Part shown: piece after piece, positions 12,342 to 24,300 of the stretch | How the letters are laid out: every line of letters starts with the position of its first letter | How positions within the stretch are numbered: position 1 is the stretch's first letter | Assembly: GCA_027382625.1 (NCBI GenBank) | Contig: JAJKFJ010022898.1 | Location: 1-64,000, forward strand | From: Tetmemena sp. SeJ-2015 | Taxonomy: Eukaryota; Ciliophora; Spirotrichea; Sporadotrichida; Oxytrichidae | Length of the DNA: 64,000 nucleotides | Direction of reading: 5' to 3' | Made by a program: the position numbers and the translations under genes | The notes under the pieces: model-generated | Database searches by the model: none | Seen by the model: only the letters and a program-made list of their open reading frames with translations | What the model was told of the DNA's origin: nothing

Positions 12342-12866
12342 AGCAAGGTGCTTTTATCTGTATTTTTAAACAAATGAATTCATCTAGATTATTGATTTTA
12401 TGATATAATTCTGCCATAATTTATAAAATTAGCTTTCTGGTGTTATTTTTAAGAACCTATATCTATTTATTTTCCTTTTATTTACAAAAATAATTAATTA
12501 TAATTGCTTTAATAAAAAGAAACTATAGTAATTTTCTATTTCATGGATTAATAGATTCTATATTTCTAATTTAAATGATTTATTATTTTTATTTTAAGTA
12601 TCTTATTTTCTTTTTATCTAGATTAATAATCCTCAAACCCCATTTTAGAATAATTTTTTTAATTTGTTGAATAAATGAATTTTAATTATAATTTTTATTT
12701 AAAGATTCTAATAAATACTTATAAGAAGTAAGACATAATTTAAAAAATTAAAAAGTCAATATAATTTTTCTATTAAATAAGTAAAAATCTAAACATTTTA
12801 AAATTTAAGATTCATTAAATTTAAATTGCTAACGTTTAATCAATAAACAATAATTACGAAATTCGG
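12342..12866. other. Intergenic spacer unit 0 / copy A
   Basis: AT-rich. The last part before copy A (a run ending in TTTAATCAA then a GAAATTCGGATGA-like sequence) recurs immediately upstream of copies B, C and D, so the 5' flank was duplicated with the genes. No promoter element was identified. Confidence 0.6.
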
Positions 12867-15800
12867 ATGATGAAGAAGAAGAAGCAAATTAAATTATCTT
12901 TTAATTGCTACTCCCGAAAGGAATTTATAAATGTGAATTAATATTTTATTCGAGGCCTCCACTTTCTTAAAACAAGTTTTTATTTAAGAGCTTGTTGCGG
13001 CTAAACTTAGATATTCTGAAAGCTTAGGGTGATCCCCGTTTGTGCTAAACTTTGGATGAGTCCCCAGACACCAGTAGAGGCCCCAGAACGACAAGACATG
13101 ATTAAACCTACCTCAGAAACAAAGTTATCATAAGTCTTATAAAATATTTTAAATATAAATTGATCTTTTACTACACATTTAAATGTTGATCATATTTTTC
13201 TTTTATACACATATTAATTGAGAAATAATTCAAGTTATTTTTTACGATTTAAAAAATTTAATAAAGTCGGCTACACATTAGAAATAATACTTCGAGTGCA
13301 AAAAGAAGGCCCTAAAAAAATGAGAGTCCTTTGCACATAGATGTGAACTGCGAATTCAATAGAGGATCTCAAAATGATATTGGGAAGTGGCAAGTATCTC
13401 CTACTTAAAACAGAACATCAATTCTTTAAAACTTGGAAAACTAAAATCAAATTTAATCTTCTCCTCAAAAAGATCTCAGAAGAATCGCATCATTAAACAT
13501 TTTAATTGCTCTAAATTTCTTAAATAGAATTAAACAAGTTGGAGGAGATCAAACAACAGGAGAAAAAAAATAATTAATATCATTTCTTAATTTAATTTAA
13601 TATAATCATACTATTTTAATTCGAATGATAGATTTGTCTATCAAACATACTTCAATACTGAAGCTGACAAAATTCTGCCTCCAAATGCTTTAAATGCACC
13701 GCCTTATGATTTTTAAAATAATTTAGATGGCCAATTATATTAAAGTCTACATTTTTATAAGTCTTAAAAATTTATTTTCAAAGTACTTTTACTTAAAATA
13801 ATTTTCTGTTTTTTCATATTTATAACGAGTAGTTCATTTTCATAGATCATTCTTAGATAAATAAAAATAAAAATATTTGACTATAATTTTTTATGATCCT
13901 TAAGAACAAAACGAATATTTAATCTCTGAAGATGAAAATATGAAACTCCCTTTGAAAACGAAAGCGTATTTTCGTTTATGGACGAGGTTTTAAGTAAAAG
14001 AGATCCCCAATTTTCTGCACATAAAAAATTTATAAATGTAAAATAAGCTTAAAAAGAAGCGATTCCAGCTGGATGCAATAGTCTCTTGCCCTCTTTTATC
14101 TCAAATAGACAACCAGTCTTCCTTCATGGAGTTTACAATTCTATATATTATATTTTAAATATAATAAGTTTTTGATCCAGATAACTCCATTGATTCTCAA
14201 GATAGTTAAGAAGTAGAAGAATCAAAGCATTAAATTGAAGAAGAAGGAGGAGGAATCTCTTAAGATTACAATTTAAGATTTTTATTTTACAGAGATTTAG
14301 AAGCTATTCAAATATTTTCTGAGTAGTTAGGAGAACCAAATGATGCTTTGAAATTTTAAAATCTGGTCGATTTAGAGGACGAAGTCGTCTTAAATGAAGT
14401 TTCCACTGTAGACATTTTGTCTAAATTAAATACCGACTTGGACTAGGATTATGTTACCTTTTAAGAAGAAAAAAACAAGGAAGATTTCTTCACACATAAC
14501 TTTGAGTCTTCATAAATTCTTTACGTTTATTATCAAAATATATATGAACTTTCAATTTATTCTATATTAAAAAGTATAGTCTAGCATGAAAAAGGCGATT
14601 AGCATTTGCAATTAAAGTCCAGCTAAAGAATAAAAAGGCGCCTCACCATTGAGGGATAAAGAATATTTTAACTACAAAATAATTACTTTCCAATATCCAG
14701 AACATCTTCTGAGCTTTTTTGATATTCGTAAAAGGCTTTAGCACCAAACATATTTTTCTTAATCTTAATTATTTCACACCTTCATCAGGAGCTATCTTAA
14801 TATTTAGATTAAAGTGATATTATTCTAGAAGATTGCTTCTCCCTTCCTCCTAAAAAAAAAATCGCAAAAGCCTTCAACAATACTAAACATACAAATAGAA
14901 ATTTAAGGAATTAGAGCTTTTGGAGTTTAAAATTGAGTTCCCTATCTTCCAGGACAAGACTCTCGCCTAAAATATTTGTTCTCTTATATTTGTGATAAAT
15001 TTGTAAATATCCGTACTACCTTCAAAAAGCTGATCTCTCAAAATCCAAATGAGGTTCGAGTCACAACTTACTTAATTCTGTAATTTTTAAACTGGCTGCT
15101 TAAACTCATTCGAAAAGAATGATTAAGTAAAAAACTTGGACAAGATGAAAATTCAAAGTATCCATCTCAATGCTAGGAAAAACGATGCTCTAGTTCTAGA
15201 GTCAGAGAAAATCTTACTCTTGCAATTAGTTACTCCTATATACATTTTAATGACCACTTTAATTTAACAGATATGATTACTCAATTATTCGGACAAGAAA
15301 CTGATCAACAACAATTTAAGCACATATTTAATTAAATGATCAGATCTTAAACAGCGCAAGCATTTATTTTTATTCCTTGCCTGAGTGAAAAGTATTACCT
15401 GATAAGCAAGCACTTTCAGTCAGCAATAACTGATTTTAAAAAGGCAGAGGATCCCCTTGCAGCAAATGTGGAGATAGATTAAATCACGATGACTGAAAGC
15501 AAATTTATAAGTGAACTCTAGTAGCCATAGATTTAGAGAATTTATAGAGAGGCCTTTTAAGAAAGCTTAAGTTTACTCAGCTCTTTCAAATATTATCAGG
15601 TCTGGTTTAATTTTGATAAGGATATTGATCTCTTTGAAACTCAAGTCAAGTTCGGAAAATCAGTTATCCAAATTAAGTATATTTAGATATTCTAAATATT
15701 TGTATTATCAACTTAGCTGAAGTTGTAAAAAAGAATTTTGGGTAATCTATTGTATTTATTAAAGATGGAATTAAAAATACCATATGCTTAAAGAATAAAG

Positions 15801-18800
15801 ATAGATATAGTTACTTTGAAGGATTATACATAAAGCCAGACCTCTAATAAGAGTTAAAAATAATCTAATAATCTTAAGAGGAGGAACTTAAAGCGAAAAA
15901 ATATGAACTCTGCGTTTTTGGATTAGAATGAAAATTATTTTAATGATAATATAACTTTCTTAAAAATACTTGTAAATGCGACAAGTTGGTAGCTAGTTTA
16001 AAGAATGTCCTTGCAAATATATTTGAGATGATATATGTGCTTTAAGATTTTTAGCATTAATTTTTAATTCTCATCATGATGTAAATCAGCTAAGTCACAT
16101 ATCTCAGGCCATTTGCAAAATAAACCAATTGGGCTTTCACGTTGCAAGCTCTGAGAATCAATTTTAATAGAATCGCTTTGGAAAATTTGACTTAAATAAG
16201 AATATAGAGAATTCTAAAGAGGAGGAGGAGAGGTTTAACTTTTCCGTGATAGGAGATTTAAATTTATTTGTAAGTGAAAGAATTGTTGATAATTTGAAGA
16301 AAATATTTAGATAGATAAGATGAACAAAGATATCAAAAGGTTGTCAGGATTCTTCAAAAGTTAGAAAGAAAGATCTTTTTTATTTTTTATTAAAAAGATA
16401 AAGGAAAAAAAGGCAAAGGAAGTACACTGGAGAGTCGAGTAGTAGATTCCTTAATAAATTAAATATATACCCTTTAATTAGAAATATAAATTCTAAAAAA
16501 AGTCTAAATCCATAAAAACATAAAGATTTTCCTCTCTCTCTATCTCTCTCTCATTAACAAATTTATTCAATATAATATGGGTTATAAGCTTCATTTCTTA
16601 TCTCTAATTTAATAAGTCAAATTAATAAATTTTTGCCATTTATAGTATTTATCTTAAGAAGGATTCAGTCGCTATTAAAGCAAAAAAGCGGAAAATAATT
16701 CATTTCTTATAAAGATCTCTTTACCACTCAATAAAGCTTGAAATTTAATTTTAATACAATTTAATCTGTATATTAATTTTTGATTCCTAACCCATTTTTA
16801 GAGCAATATTTGGCTGTCTCTGGTTAGTATGAGTCCTATTTGCTAGAAAAAGAGTTTGGCTCGAAATTTTATTTCTCTAAGGTTGAAATTAATAAAAAAG
16901 AATTTCATTTTACCTTTTAGGGCGGCTTCGAATTCAAATCTACAAATTAGCTATATGGATAAATATGTGAGAGACTGCTAGCATTTGAGAAAGATAAACA
17001 GGCCTTAGTTAAGACAATGAAAATTAAAGATAAGAAAGCTGTAGATGCAATTATAGTTAAAAATTAAATTGAAATCGGTGATTGTTTTAAAAAAATAAAT
17101 AGAGAGTTGCAGCTTCGTAGTAGTTGAAAATAGCAGATTCGCCCCCTGATTTACAGCTAGTTTTTAGCTTTTTAATAATTGACTCAGCTCCTCTCAGCAG
17201 CCAATTATGATAAGTGCATAATTTTAAAATTGAAATATGAAAGTTAACAAACTTGTGTCACTTATAACTCTGAACAGAGTTCTCCCACACAAAAGTTGCA
17301 AGGATATAAAATTATTAAAATTTGAAGCTGAATCAAATGGTGTAATACTTATTTAAATATGAGGCACTTTAACTGCGACTAATTTGTTTCGTTTTAATTT
17401 ATATATAAATTAATTTGGATATCTATTAAATTCTCAGCTATATTAAAAAGCCTTGACCTATGAACTTTATGAGTATAGTTTTCTTTCCTATTGGGAGGAG
17501 AAGTTCAGAGTGAAGATCAAAAATTAATTATGAAGAATAAATTTAATAATCTAAAAGAAAGTTTAATTTTGAAGTTCAATGTTGTGGACTACTTTGCAGT
17601 GAGGGACAAATTCCAATAAACTATTTTTTAGGACATCTAATTACTGAGATGGCAGTATTAAGTTTCAATGCATGAAGAAAACATTCACTCAACTGATGAT
17701 GATGGCATATGTTGGAAGTACTGCGATCCACACATCAGCACACAAATCAAATAATTAAATGTAATGAAATACATATTTTAAAGAAAATTAGATTTTATTT
17801 AAAATCGAAAGATTTTACAAAGAGCTAGCCACATCAACGGCCCCATATTTAATAATTAAAAATTTACTTTAAAATTAAATTATAAATAGATAAATGAAGA
17901 TGATTAATGATTCATTAATTTTTTATATAATTTTCTTGGTAATTTGGTTTTTAAATGATCTTAATTTCTCTATATATTTTTGTATCTAGAAATAATATTA
18001 TTCTCTTAAATTACTCAATATACATTTACTTATTGATAATTTTGCAATTTAACTTTCGAACTTTTTAATTTACGGCGGTTTTAACAAATTGTAAGATCTA
18101 TCAAGAACTTATGCTTTCATTTTTTTAATATTTCTACTTTTTTAACAAGTTCTGGAATTTTTTATGTGTAAGTAAGTTAATTCAACTTACATTTTATTTC
18201 TAAAATGTAATTAAAAAAGAAATGCTTACACAATTTATCAATAATTTATTTATCTTAAAAACTAATTTAAAAATCTTTAAATTAATCAACTAATTTTAAG
18301 AAAGACCTAATAAATTTTTAGATAATTTGTAAGTTTTCTTTTTCTAATCTTTCCATAAAATTTAAGTAACTTGAGTAAAAATATAATCTATTTATTATTG
18401 TAACCATAAGGAAAGGAGGCTTAAATAACAAAAGATGTTCTTTCATAAAATAGAAGTATCTATCTTTTTAAATTTCTTTTTACTTTATTCTTTAGTACGA
18501 AATAAATACACCCTCTGGGATGCAGCAGTGCATAATTTATCAAACCCCTTAAAATACGTTCTACTCCAATAACACAGTCACTAACAAGGTAAGAGAAATC
18601 TGTATTCATTCTAACTATAGAGAAAAAAGGTGAGAAGAGTAGTTGAGCAGCTCATCCCCTTAGACCAAAGACAAAAAATTCTTGAGGAGGTTTCATAACA
18701 CAATCGAGCTCACTCTTATGCACAAAAATATACTTTTAGAGTTTAAATGTGATCATTTTAAATAGAGAAAAATATTTTTACTTTTTTGAAGTTTAAATAC

Positions 18801-20336
18801 AAATTGAAGTAAAATTTAGTTATAATGCCTTAGAGGAAAGGCCCGTGTTTGAGGTGCAAGGGCTTTCTAAGAATCTAGAAGAGTTCATGGAAATAATAAT
18901 GGAGATATTCCCCCTTTACGAACACAAGAGCTCACAATAAATTATTAGAAATACCTATTTTATGGTTTATAGCTTTATATTTATCTTCGTTTAAATTATA
19001 TTTAAGCTGCTTCACTTACCAAGTGTTGGAACTTTATTAAAAGAGCAGTCTTTCTGCTGAGCTTATAAAATAAGTTAAGAATAAGTTCTAATATAAAATT
19101 TTAATTACCCAAATACATTTTTTTAGTGGCATTATTATAATTATTATTATAGTTCTAATGTGATTTGAAGATAACAAGGAATGAAGAGTGCTTTGAAATA
19201 ACTGGAAACAGACAGAATAAAGCCATGAAGTGGTTGCAAGAATTTCTCTTCAAACTCAATCACTACAATATACCTCCTAATTGGACAGACATCATTAGCT
19301 TCATCATTTTAAAATTAATATAAAAGCGTGCTTGAGAAAGGCTAAAATTAATGTTTTCATTAATTTTTGTAAAGGCTATGCACCTAAAGCTTTAAAATAA
19401 AACCCTATTTTAGAAAATTCAAAAGCTTTTGATTTGGAGATAGAGATAGAGAAAGAGCAAGCTAAGCTCTTGCATCTGAATTTGATCGACAGATTCAAGT
19501 ATATGAGCGACGGGAAGCTCAAGCCAGTCAAGATTCACAGAATTCAAAACCCTTACTTTTATAAATTAAATAACTTGTGGAAGAAGTTTGAGATTGAGCG
19601 CAAGAGGATCGAAGAAAGAGATGGAGAGCCGCCAGTAATTCAAGATAAAATATGTGGGTAAAATTTATTTTTCATCATTTAAAGACATGTATCACGGAAC
19701 TGGCGATACTAATCCACAAATTGATAACTTATGTTAAAGCATTTTAATTAATTTGAAAAAATCCACATCAAATAGTTTTCTCGCATTAAGGATTCGACAT
19801 CCGTAAGGCTAAGCAAGATTCTTTATTTTAAATGAAATAATTTGTTTAAGATTCAATGTGGGGTAGGGCCTTATATTTCTCGGTGAGGTCAGAGTACAAA
19901 TGAATTTCGTAATTTATAAAATATATTTCAATAAGTACTCAAACTCATATGCTCACAAGACTCCCTTATTAAAAAAGTGTATGATCCAAGCCAAAGTCAT
20001 CACAGGAAAACCTGTTCACCTTGATCCTGCCCCAATCTTTTCCCTGCCAACAATTCATCATAAAAGAGATATATAGTCTGTTTTTTTAATAATTCCAGGA
20101 AAAGATTTCTGCTATGATTCAGCTCAGGGAATAACTAATTTTATTAGGAATATATTTTTATTTTAAAATAGTATTTTTTTTTTTTCAAAATAAATTTCTT
20201 AAATTTTCTAAAAAAAAATATTTTAAGTAAAAAGTTTTAAAGAAAAAAAATTTTTAAAAACTAAAGGATGTGAGATATACATGGTTTTGGAGAACTGCAA
20301 AGTCTACCCGAGTATTTGATTGAATATGAGGAATGA
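12867..20336 (+). CDS. Copy A: WWE-PARP gene (precursor span)
   Basis: N-terminal MDSs (12.87-14.56 kb) are low complexity: MMKKKKQIKL, then an S/Q/N-rich stretch, then acidic segments. A conserved block of unknown function (about 14.58-16.32 kb) includes YPEHLLSFFDIRKRLQH, KYYLISKHFQ and SHISQAICKINQ. A further block at 16.79-17.05 kb contains GGFEFKS and ERLLAFEKDKQAL. The WWE domain (about 17.58-18.66 kb) has WQYQVS, WKYCDPHIS, QIERFYKEL and a basic end KVRR. The PARP domain (19.43-20.34 kb) has catalytic His (LYHGTG-like, codon 19,693), Tyr (ALYFS, codon 19,874) and Ile (EIYMVLEN, codon 20,275). H-Y-I is the usual triad of mono-ADP-ribosyltransferases. At least 13 IESs and one intron were read. 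Four small indels break the frame relative to sister copies, so this may be a pseudogene or carry consensus errors. Confidence 0.8.
13499..13535 (+). other. IES, pointer ATTAAAC (37 bp)
   Basis: The repeat is at 13,492-13,498 and 13,529-13,535. Excision joins RRIASLN to KLEEIKQQEK. The same junction in copy B uses ATTAA, in C TTAA and in D ATTAA. Confidence 0.88.
15931..15978 (+). other. IES, pointer AATG (48 bp)
   Basis: The repeat is at 15,927-15,930 and 15,975-15,978. Unspliced, every copy meets TGA right after FGLE; excision gives GLECDK (A, D), GLECNW (B) or GFECGK (C). All four copies keep AATG, and unit 0 has GAAT here. Confidence 0.88.
16883..16921 (+). other. IES, pointer AGG (39 bp)
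   Basis: Excision joins FYFSK to GGFEFKS. The homologous pointer is AGGGCTG in copy B and AGGG in copy D. Confidence 0.82.
17064..17445 (+). repeat. Dispersed 0.4-kb repeat, copy 1
   Basis: This segment lies inside an IES of copy A and is similar over its length, with indels, to 28,446-28,851, which lies in a different IES of copy B in the same orientation. Shared landmarks are AAATCGGTGATTG at the left, CCTCTCAGCAGC and CACAAAAGTTGCAAGGAT inside, and AAATTCTCAGCTATATT at the right. No terminal inverted repeat or open frame was found. It may be a SINE-like or MITE-like unit. Confidence 0.8.
17609..17635 (+). other. IES, pointer GGACA (27 bp)
   Basis: Excision gives DYFAVRDIQLLRWQYQVS, the entry to the WWE domain. 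The equivalent junction has pointer AAGGA in copy D and GAGGA with a 1,779-bp insert in unit 0. Confidence 0.85.
17749..17806 (+). other. IES inside the WWE domain, pointer AAATC (58 bp)
   Basis: The repeat is at 17,744-17,748 and 17,802-17,806. Excision joins DPHISTQI to ERFYKELATS, giving the Q-I-E-x-x-Y pattern typical of WWE domains. Confidence 0.87.
18589..18620 (+). other. Spliceosomal intron in copy A (32 nt)
   Basis: It begins GTAAG and ends CTAACTATAG, with a plausible branch sequence CTAAC close to the 3' end. It joins VTNK to RKKVRR. Introns at the same codon position occur in copies B, C and D. Confidence 0.8.
19300..19327 (+). other. IES, pointer AGC (28 bp)
   Basis: The repeat is at 19,297-19,299 and 19,325-19,327. 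Excision joins NWTDIIS to VLEKGY. Confidence 0.85.
19325..19343 (+). other. 19-bp MDS
   Basis: Bounded by pointers AGC and AAAGGCT, it contributes only SVLEKG. It is conserved in copies B, C and D, where the flanking IES sequence is unrelated. Confidence 0.85.
19344..19377 (+). other. IES, pointer AAAGGCT (34 bp)
   Basis: The repeat is at 19,337-19,343 and 19,371-19,377. Confidence 0.87.
19371..19393 (+). other. 23-bp MDS
   Basis: It lies between pointers AAAGGCT and AAAGCTTT and encodes GYAPKAF. Apart from the pointers only about 8 bp are unique. Confidence 0.85.
19394..19429 (+). other. IES, pointer AAAGCTTT (36 bp)
   Basis: The repeat is at 19,386-19,393 and 19,422-19,429. Excision joins APKAF to DLEIEIEKEQ. 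Confidence 0.88.
19646..19685 (+). other. IES, pointer AAGA (40 bp)
   Basis: It lies directly before the catalytic histidine motif. Excision joins PPVIQD to MYHGTGDTNP. Confidence 0.87.
19719..19767 (+). other. IES, pointer ATCCACA (49 bp)
   Basis: The repeat is at 19,712-19,718 and 19,761-19,767. Excision joins DTNP to HQIVFSHQGFDIR. Confidence 0.88.
19822..19854 (+). other. IES, pointer AAGATTC (33 bp)
   Basis: The repeat is at 19,815-19,821 and 19,848-19,854. Excision joins KAKQDS to MWGRALYFS. Confidence 0.87.
19898..19938 (+). other. IES, pointer AGTAC (41 bp)
   Basis: The repeat is at 19,893-19,897 and 19,934-19,938. Excision joins VRSEY to SNSYAHK. Confidence 0.87.
20057..20095 (+). 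other. IES, pointer AATTC (39 bp)
   Basis: Excision joins FSLPTI to PGKDFCYDSAQG. Confidence 0.86.
20139..20264 (+). other. IES, pointer ACTAA (126 bp)
   Basis: The repeat is at 20,134-20,138 and 20,260-20,264. Excision joins AQGIT to KGCEIYMVLEN. Unit 0 has pointer ACTAG at the same junction. Confidence 0.86.
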
Positions 20337-21393
20337 ACGAATATAGACAGGATTAAATTAAGTAAAAAATTTAAATTTTAAAATTTCAAATTTATGTGCT
20401 TTATATTCTTTGATCATAGGTTATTTTCAGAGATATTACCGATTTATTTTTCTCCATAATCCTCATTTTTAAGATTATTTTCTTGATTCCTACCTCCAGG
20501 AAATATTTTCCTAAATAACTCAAAAACAAGCCCCTATTTTTATATATCTTAAGAGATGAAAAACAATAGAGAAGAATTCTTAATTTTGAAAAATATGTTT
20601 TATTATTTCAATTTTTTTTAAAAAAAAAAGCACAGAAATTTTTAAATTAATGCTCAAAAAATACTATTTCATTATTTGTAATATCGTTTAAATTTATTTT
20701 CTTATTTAAAATATTTTTCATTAAATTCTTCTTTATATTAACTCTTCTCTTTCAAAAGAATTCTGGGAAATTAACATTTCAGAATAAGGAGTTATTATTA
20801 TACAAAATGCATCTATTTTATTCTTTGCTTGATTTAAAGAAGTAGCAAGAGATTTATTTCATTTCTATAATTTCAAAATTTAAATTGAATTTAGTCCATA
20901 GAGAGATTTTTATTTAAAAAAGAATGAATTTTTAAAGTACAAACTAGATTATAGGAATTGATAGAGATAAGACTCAATATCTGTAAAATTTTTATCCGTA
21001 TAATACTCTGGCTTAAATAATTTGAATGAGTGATTTTATTTTATTAAGATTTAATTGTTAATTCTTTCATTAATTTTAAGGAAGAATATTCGAATTTAAC
21101 ATTCAGTATTTTATAAAATAATAAACTTGCTGGTGACTAGATAAATGAGATCTCTTATTTACAGCAATTTACTTTTATCATTACAAAAAATAATTTCAAA
21201 AAATCCTTATTATATATTTTGAAATATAAAATAAAATTTTTCATTGTAATTTAACAAAAAATTTAAATTTTTCTCCTTTTACAGTTAGTTCTATTAAATT
21301 GAATAAGTAGAAATATCCATAATAAAATTTAAGATTCAATTTATTAAATTTAAATTGCTCGTAATTTAATCAACTCCCAACTTCGAAATTCTG
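20337..21393. other. Intergenic spacer copy A / copy B
   Basis: About 1 kb, strongly AT-rich, without a protein-like frame. The final 100 bp resemble the sequence before copies A, C and D. Telomere-addition or fragmentation signals were not recognised. Confidence 0.6.
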
Positions 21394-24300
21394 ATGAAGA
21401 AGAAACAAATTTAATTATTATAATTACTACTCACAACAGCTATTTAAAATAATTTCTTTTATATTATTTAAAAATACACACTTTATTTGAGGCCTGTGCT
21501 TACTTAGAACAAGTTTTTATTTAAGAGCAACCCGCGGATAAACATACATCTTTAAAGAGGTTAAAGTAATCCCCACTTGTCCTAAGCTTTGGATCAGTCT
21601 CCAGACACCGGCCCAGACAAGAAGGAGACAAATTAAGATTAATCCCTGCTCAGAAACAAAGCTATCCTAAGTCTTATTAAAATTAGAATCTATAATATAT
21701 TTCGAACTGCATTATTCTTTAATTGCACTCAGATTATTTTCTCCCTCATTTATAAAATGTTAAATAAAATTAATTAAAGTCAGACCCCCATTATGAATAA
21801 AATTTCAAGAACAGCAAGCACTTTATAAATCGGAGCTAGTCCTTAGTTTATAGATACCAACAACAAATCCAAATGAATGAGTCAAGCATCTCCTTCTCAA
21901 AAACATTTCATCTTAAAAAACAAGAAAAATCTTAATCAAATTCATTCCTCTCAAAAAAATATCAAAATCATTGGGTCATTAATCGTTTTTAATTACAGTT
22001 ATTTATAAATTTACAATTAAACAAGTTAGAGGAAATAAAGCAGCCGTAGAATTTAAATATAGTAAGCGTTTATTCATTTATTATATTTCTATATTCATTT
22101 ACTAATTTTCGTTTAATTTTAAAAGTAGAATAAAGTAGTCTTTCAAACATAAACCAATCCTAAAGTCGACAGGCATAAGTTTACAAATACTCAAAAAGTA
22201 ATGCAAGATGATTTTTAAATGATAATTAAAAAAACATATTTATACACTAAGTTTATAAAATATTTTAGCCTATTTGCAAAAAGCTTACCTAGGATAGCTA
22301 ATTTAAAGTATTTTTCCTTTTCTTAAATATTTATAATTCTAACTCAATAAATACCAGGATCTTTAATTTATGATGCTTTCGCACAAAACGAGATTTCATT
22401 ATCTTAAGATGAAAACAGAAATTTTTTCTAGGCCTTGGCAAACGTATTTTAGTCTAAGGAGGAGGGCAAAGAGAGCAAATTTATCTCACCTTAAAAATTT
22501 TAATAAGAAAAATAAGTTTTAAAAGAAGCGAGTCAAACAAAATGAAATATTCTCCTGCCCTCTATTGTCTCTTAACAGCGCCCATTCTTCCTTCATGAAG
22601 TTTATAAGATGTAAGTATTGATTAATTATATACAATAAGTTCTGGACTTAAATGACTCTTCTGACTCTCAAGGTTGTTAAGAAGAAGAAGAGTCAAAACA
22701 TTAATTTGAAGAAGAAAATCTTTTAGATTATTAATTTCATATAATTTTTTTCTTACTAAGATTAAGAGGCTATTCAAATAGTTAATGAGTAGGAGGAAGA
22801 AGACCAAAATGAAGACTTAAAATATGAAAATTCTCTCAGTCAAGTTGACTAAGTTGACTTAGATAAAATTTCCACGGGTGGGATTATCTCAAATATTAAT
22901 TCTGATAAGGAAAAGGAATATTTTAAGTTCCAGGGGAGTGAGAACAAGGAAGTTTACCTCACTCATAATTTTGAGTCTTTAGTAAAACTTAAAAAAAATT
23001 TATCAAAAATTAATTTTTTATTAAAAATGCAATTCCAATTGCTTTCTTTTTAAAAAGAACTTAAGGGGAAATTTTGTAATTAAAGTTTCCCCTTTTAAAA
23101 ATTAAAAAAACGCCAAACCATTGTTCGACAAAGATTAAAAAAAAATATTTTAGCATTATGTATAATGAAGACTATGACACAATAACTTTCGGCTATCCAG
23201 AATATCTTCTCACCTTTTTTGAAATTCGGCTAAGACTTAAACACTAAATAAACAAGTTTAAAATTATTATTTAGTACACCTTCATCAGGAGCTATCTCAA
23301 AATTTAGATTAGAGTGACATTATTCTAGAAGATTGCTTCACCCTTCCTCCAAAAGTAAATATTCGCAAAAGCCTTCCCCAATACCTAGAATTCAAATAGA
23401 AATTTTAGCAATTAGAGCTCTTGGAGTTTAAATTTGAGTTCCCTATCTTCTGGGACAAATCACTTGCTTCAAATATTCTAAGTTATATTTATACTAACTA
23501 TTTTAATATCTATACTACCTTCAGAAACTTAATCTCTCGGAATCCTTTTGAAGTTTTCGTCTCAACTTAAAAATTAAATCTTTCATTTTTAAAATCCAAC
23601 TGGCTGTTTGAATTCCTTTGAATAGAATAATAAAGAATAAGAAGAGAATCTTTTTAAGATCCAGAGCATTCATCTCTATGCTAGAAATAAGGATGATTAA
23701 ATTCTAGAGTCGGAGAAAGCTCTACTCTTGCAACTAATTACTCATATTTCATTAGTATTTTGCTAAATTTTAATGATTGAGAATACTCATTTATTTGGAC
23801 CTGAAACTGATCAAATTTTATTTCTAATGAATTAAAAATCTAAGATCAGATCTTAAAGAACGTAGACATTTATTTTTTATTCCTTTCCTTAGTGATAAGT
23901 ATTACCTGATAAGCAAATACTTTCAGGAAGCCATAAGTGATCCTCTTTAGAAAATAGATACTCTGACATCAAATGTGGAGATAGATTGAACCACTTTGAC
24001 TGAAAACCAATTTATAAATGAGTTTCAAACTCCTATGAATTAGGAAATATATAGAGAGGCCTTTGATAAAAGCTTATAGATTCTCAACAAATTCAATTAC
24101 TACCATCTCTGGTTCAAATTGGATATGGATTTAGATCTCTTTAGAACTCAAATCAGATTCGGTTAATCAGTTATCACAAATAAGTTTATCGAGAAATATA
24201 TTTTTCAAAATATATGTGTTATCGAGCTCGCTTAAGAAGTAAAATAAAAAGAATAGGTTGTATTTTTCTAATTGAAGAGGGGATTAAAAACACTATTATA

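Noticed and set aside
15921..15933. TGA after FGLE as a stop codon ending a gene near 15.9 kb
   Set aside because: All four copies have TGA here only because an IES starts at AATG; excision continues the frame as GLEC and matches the other copies.
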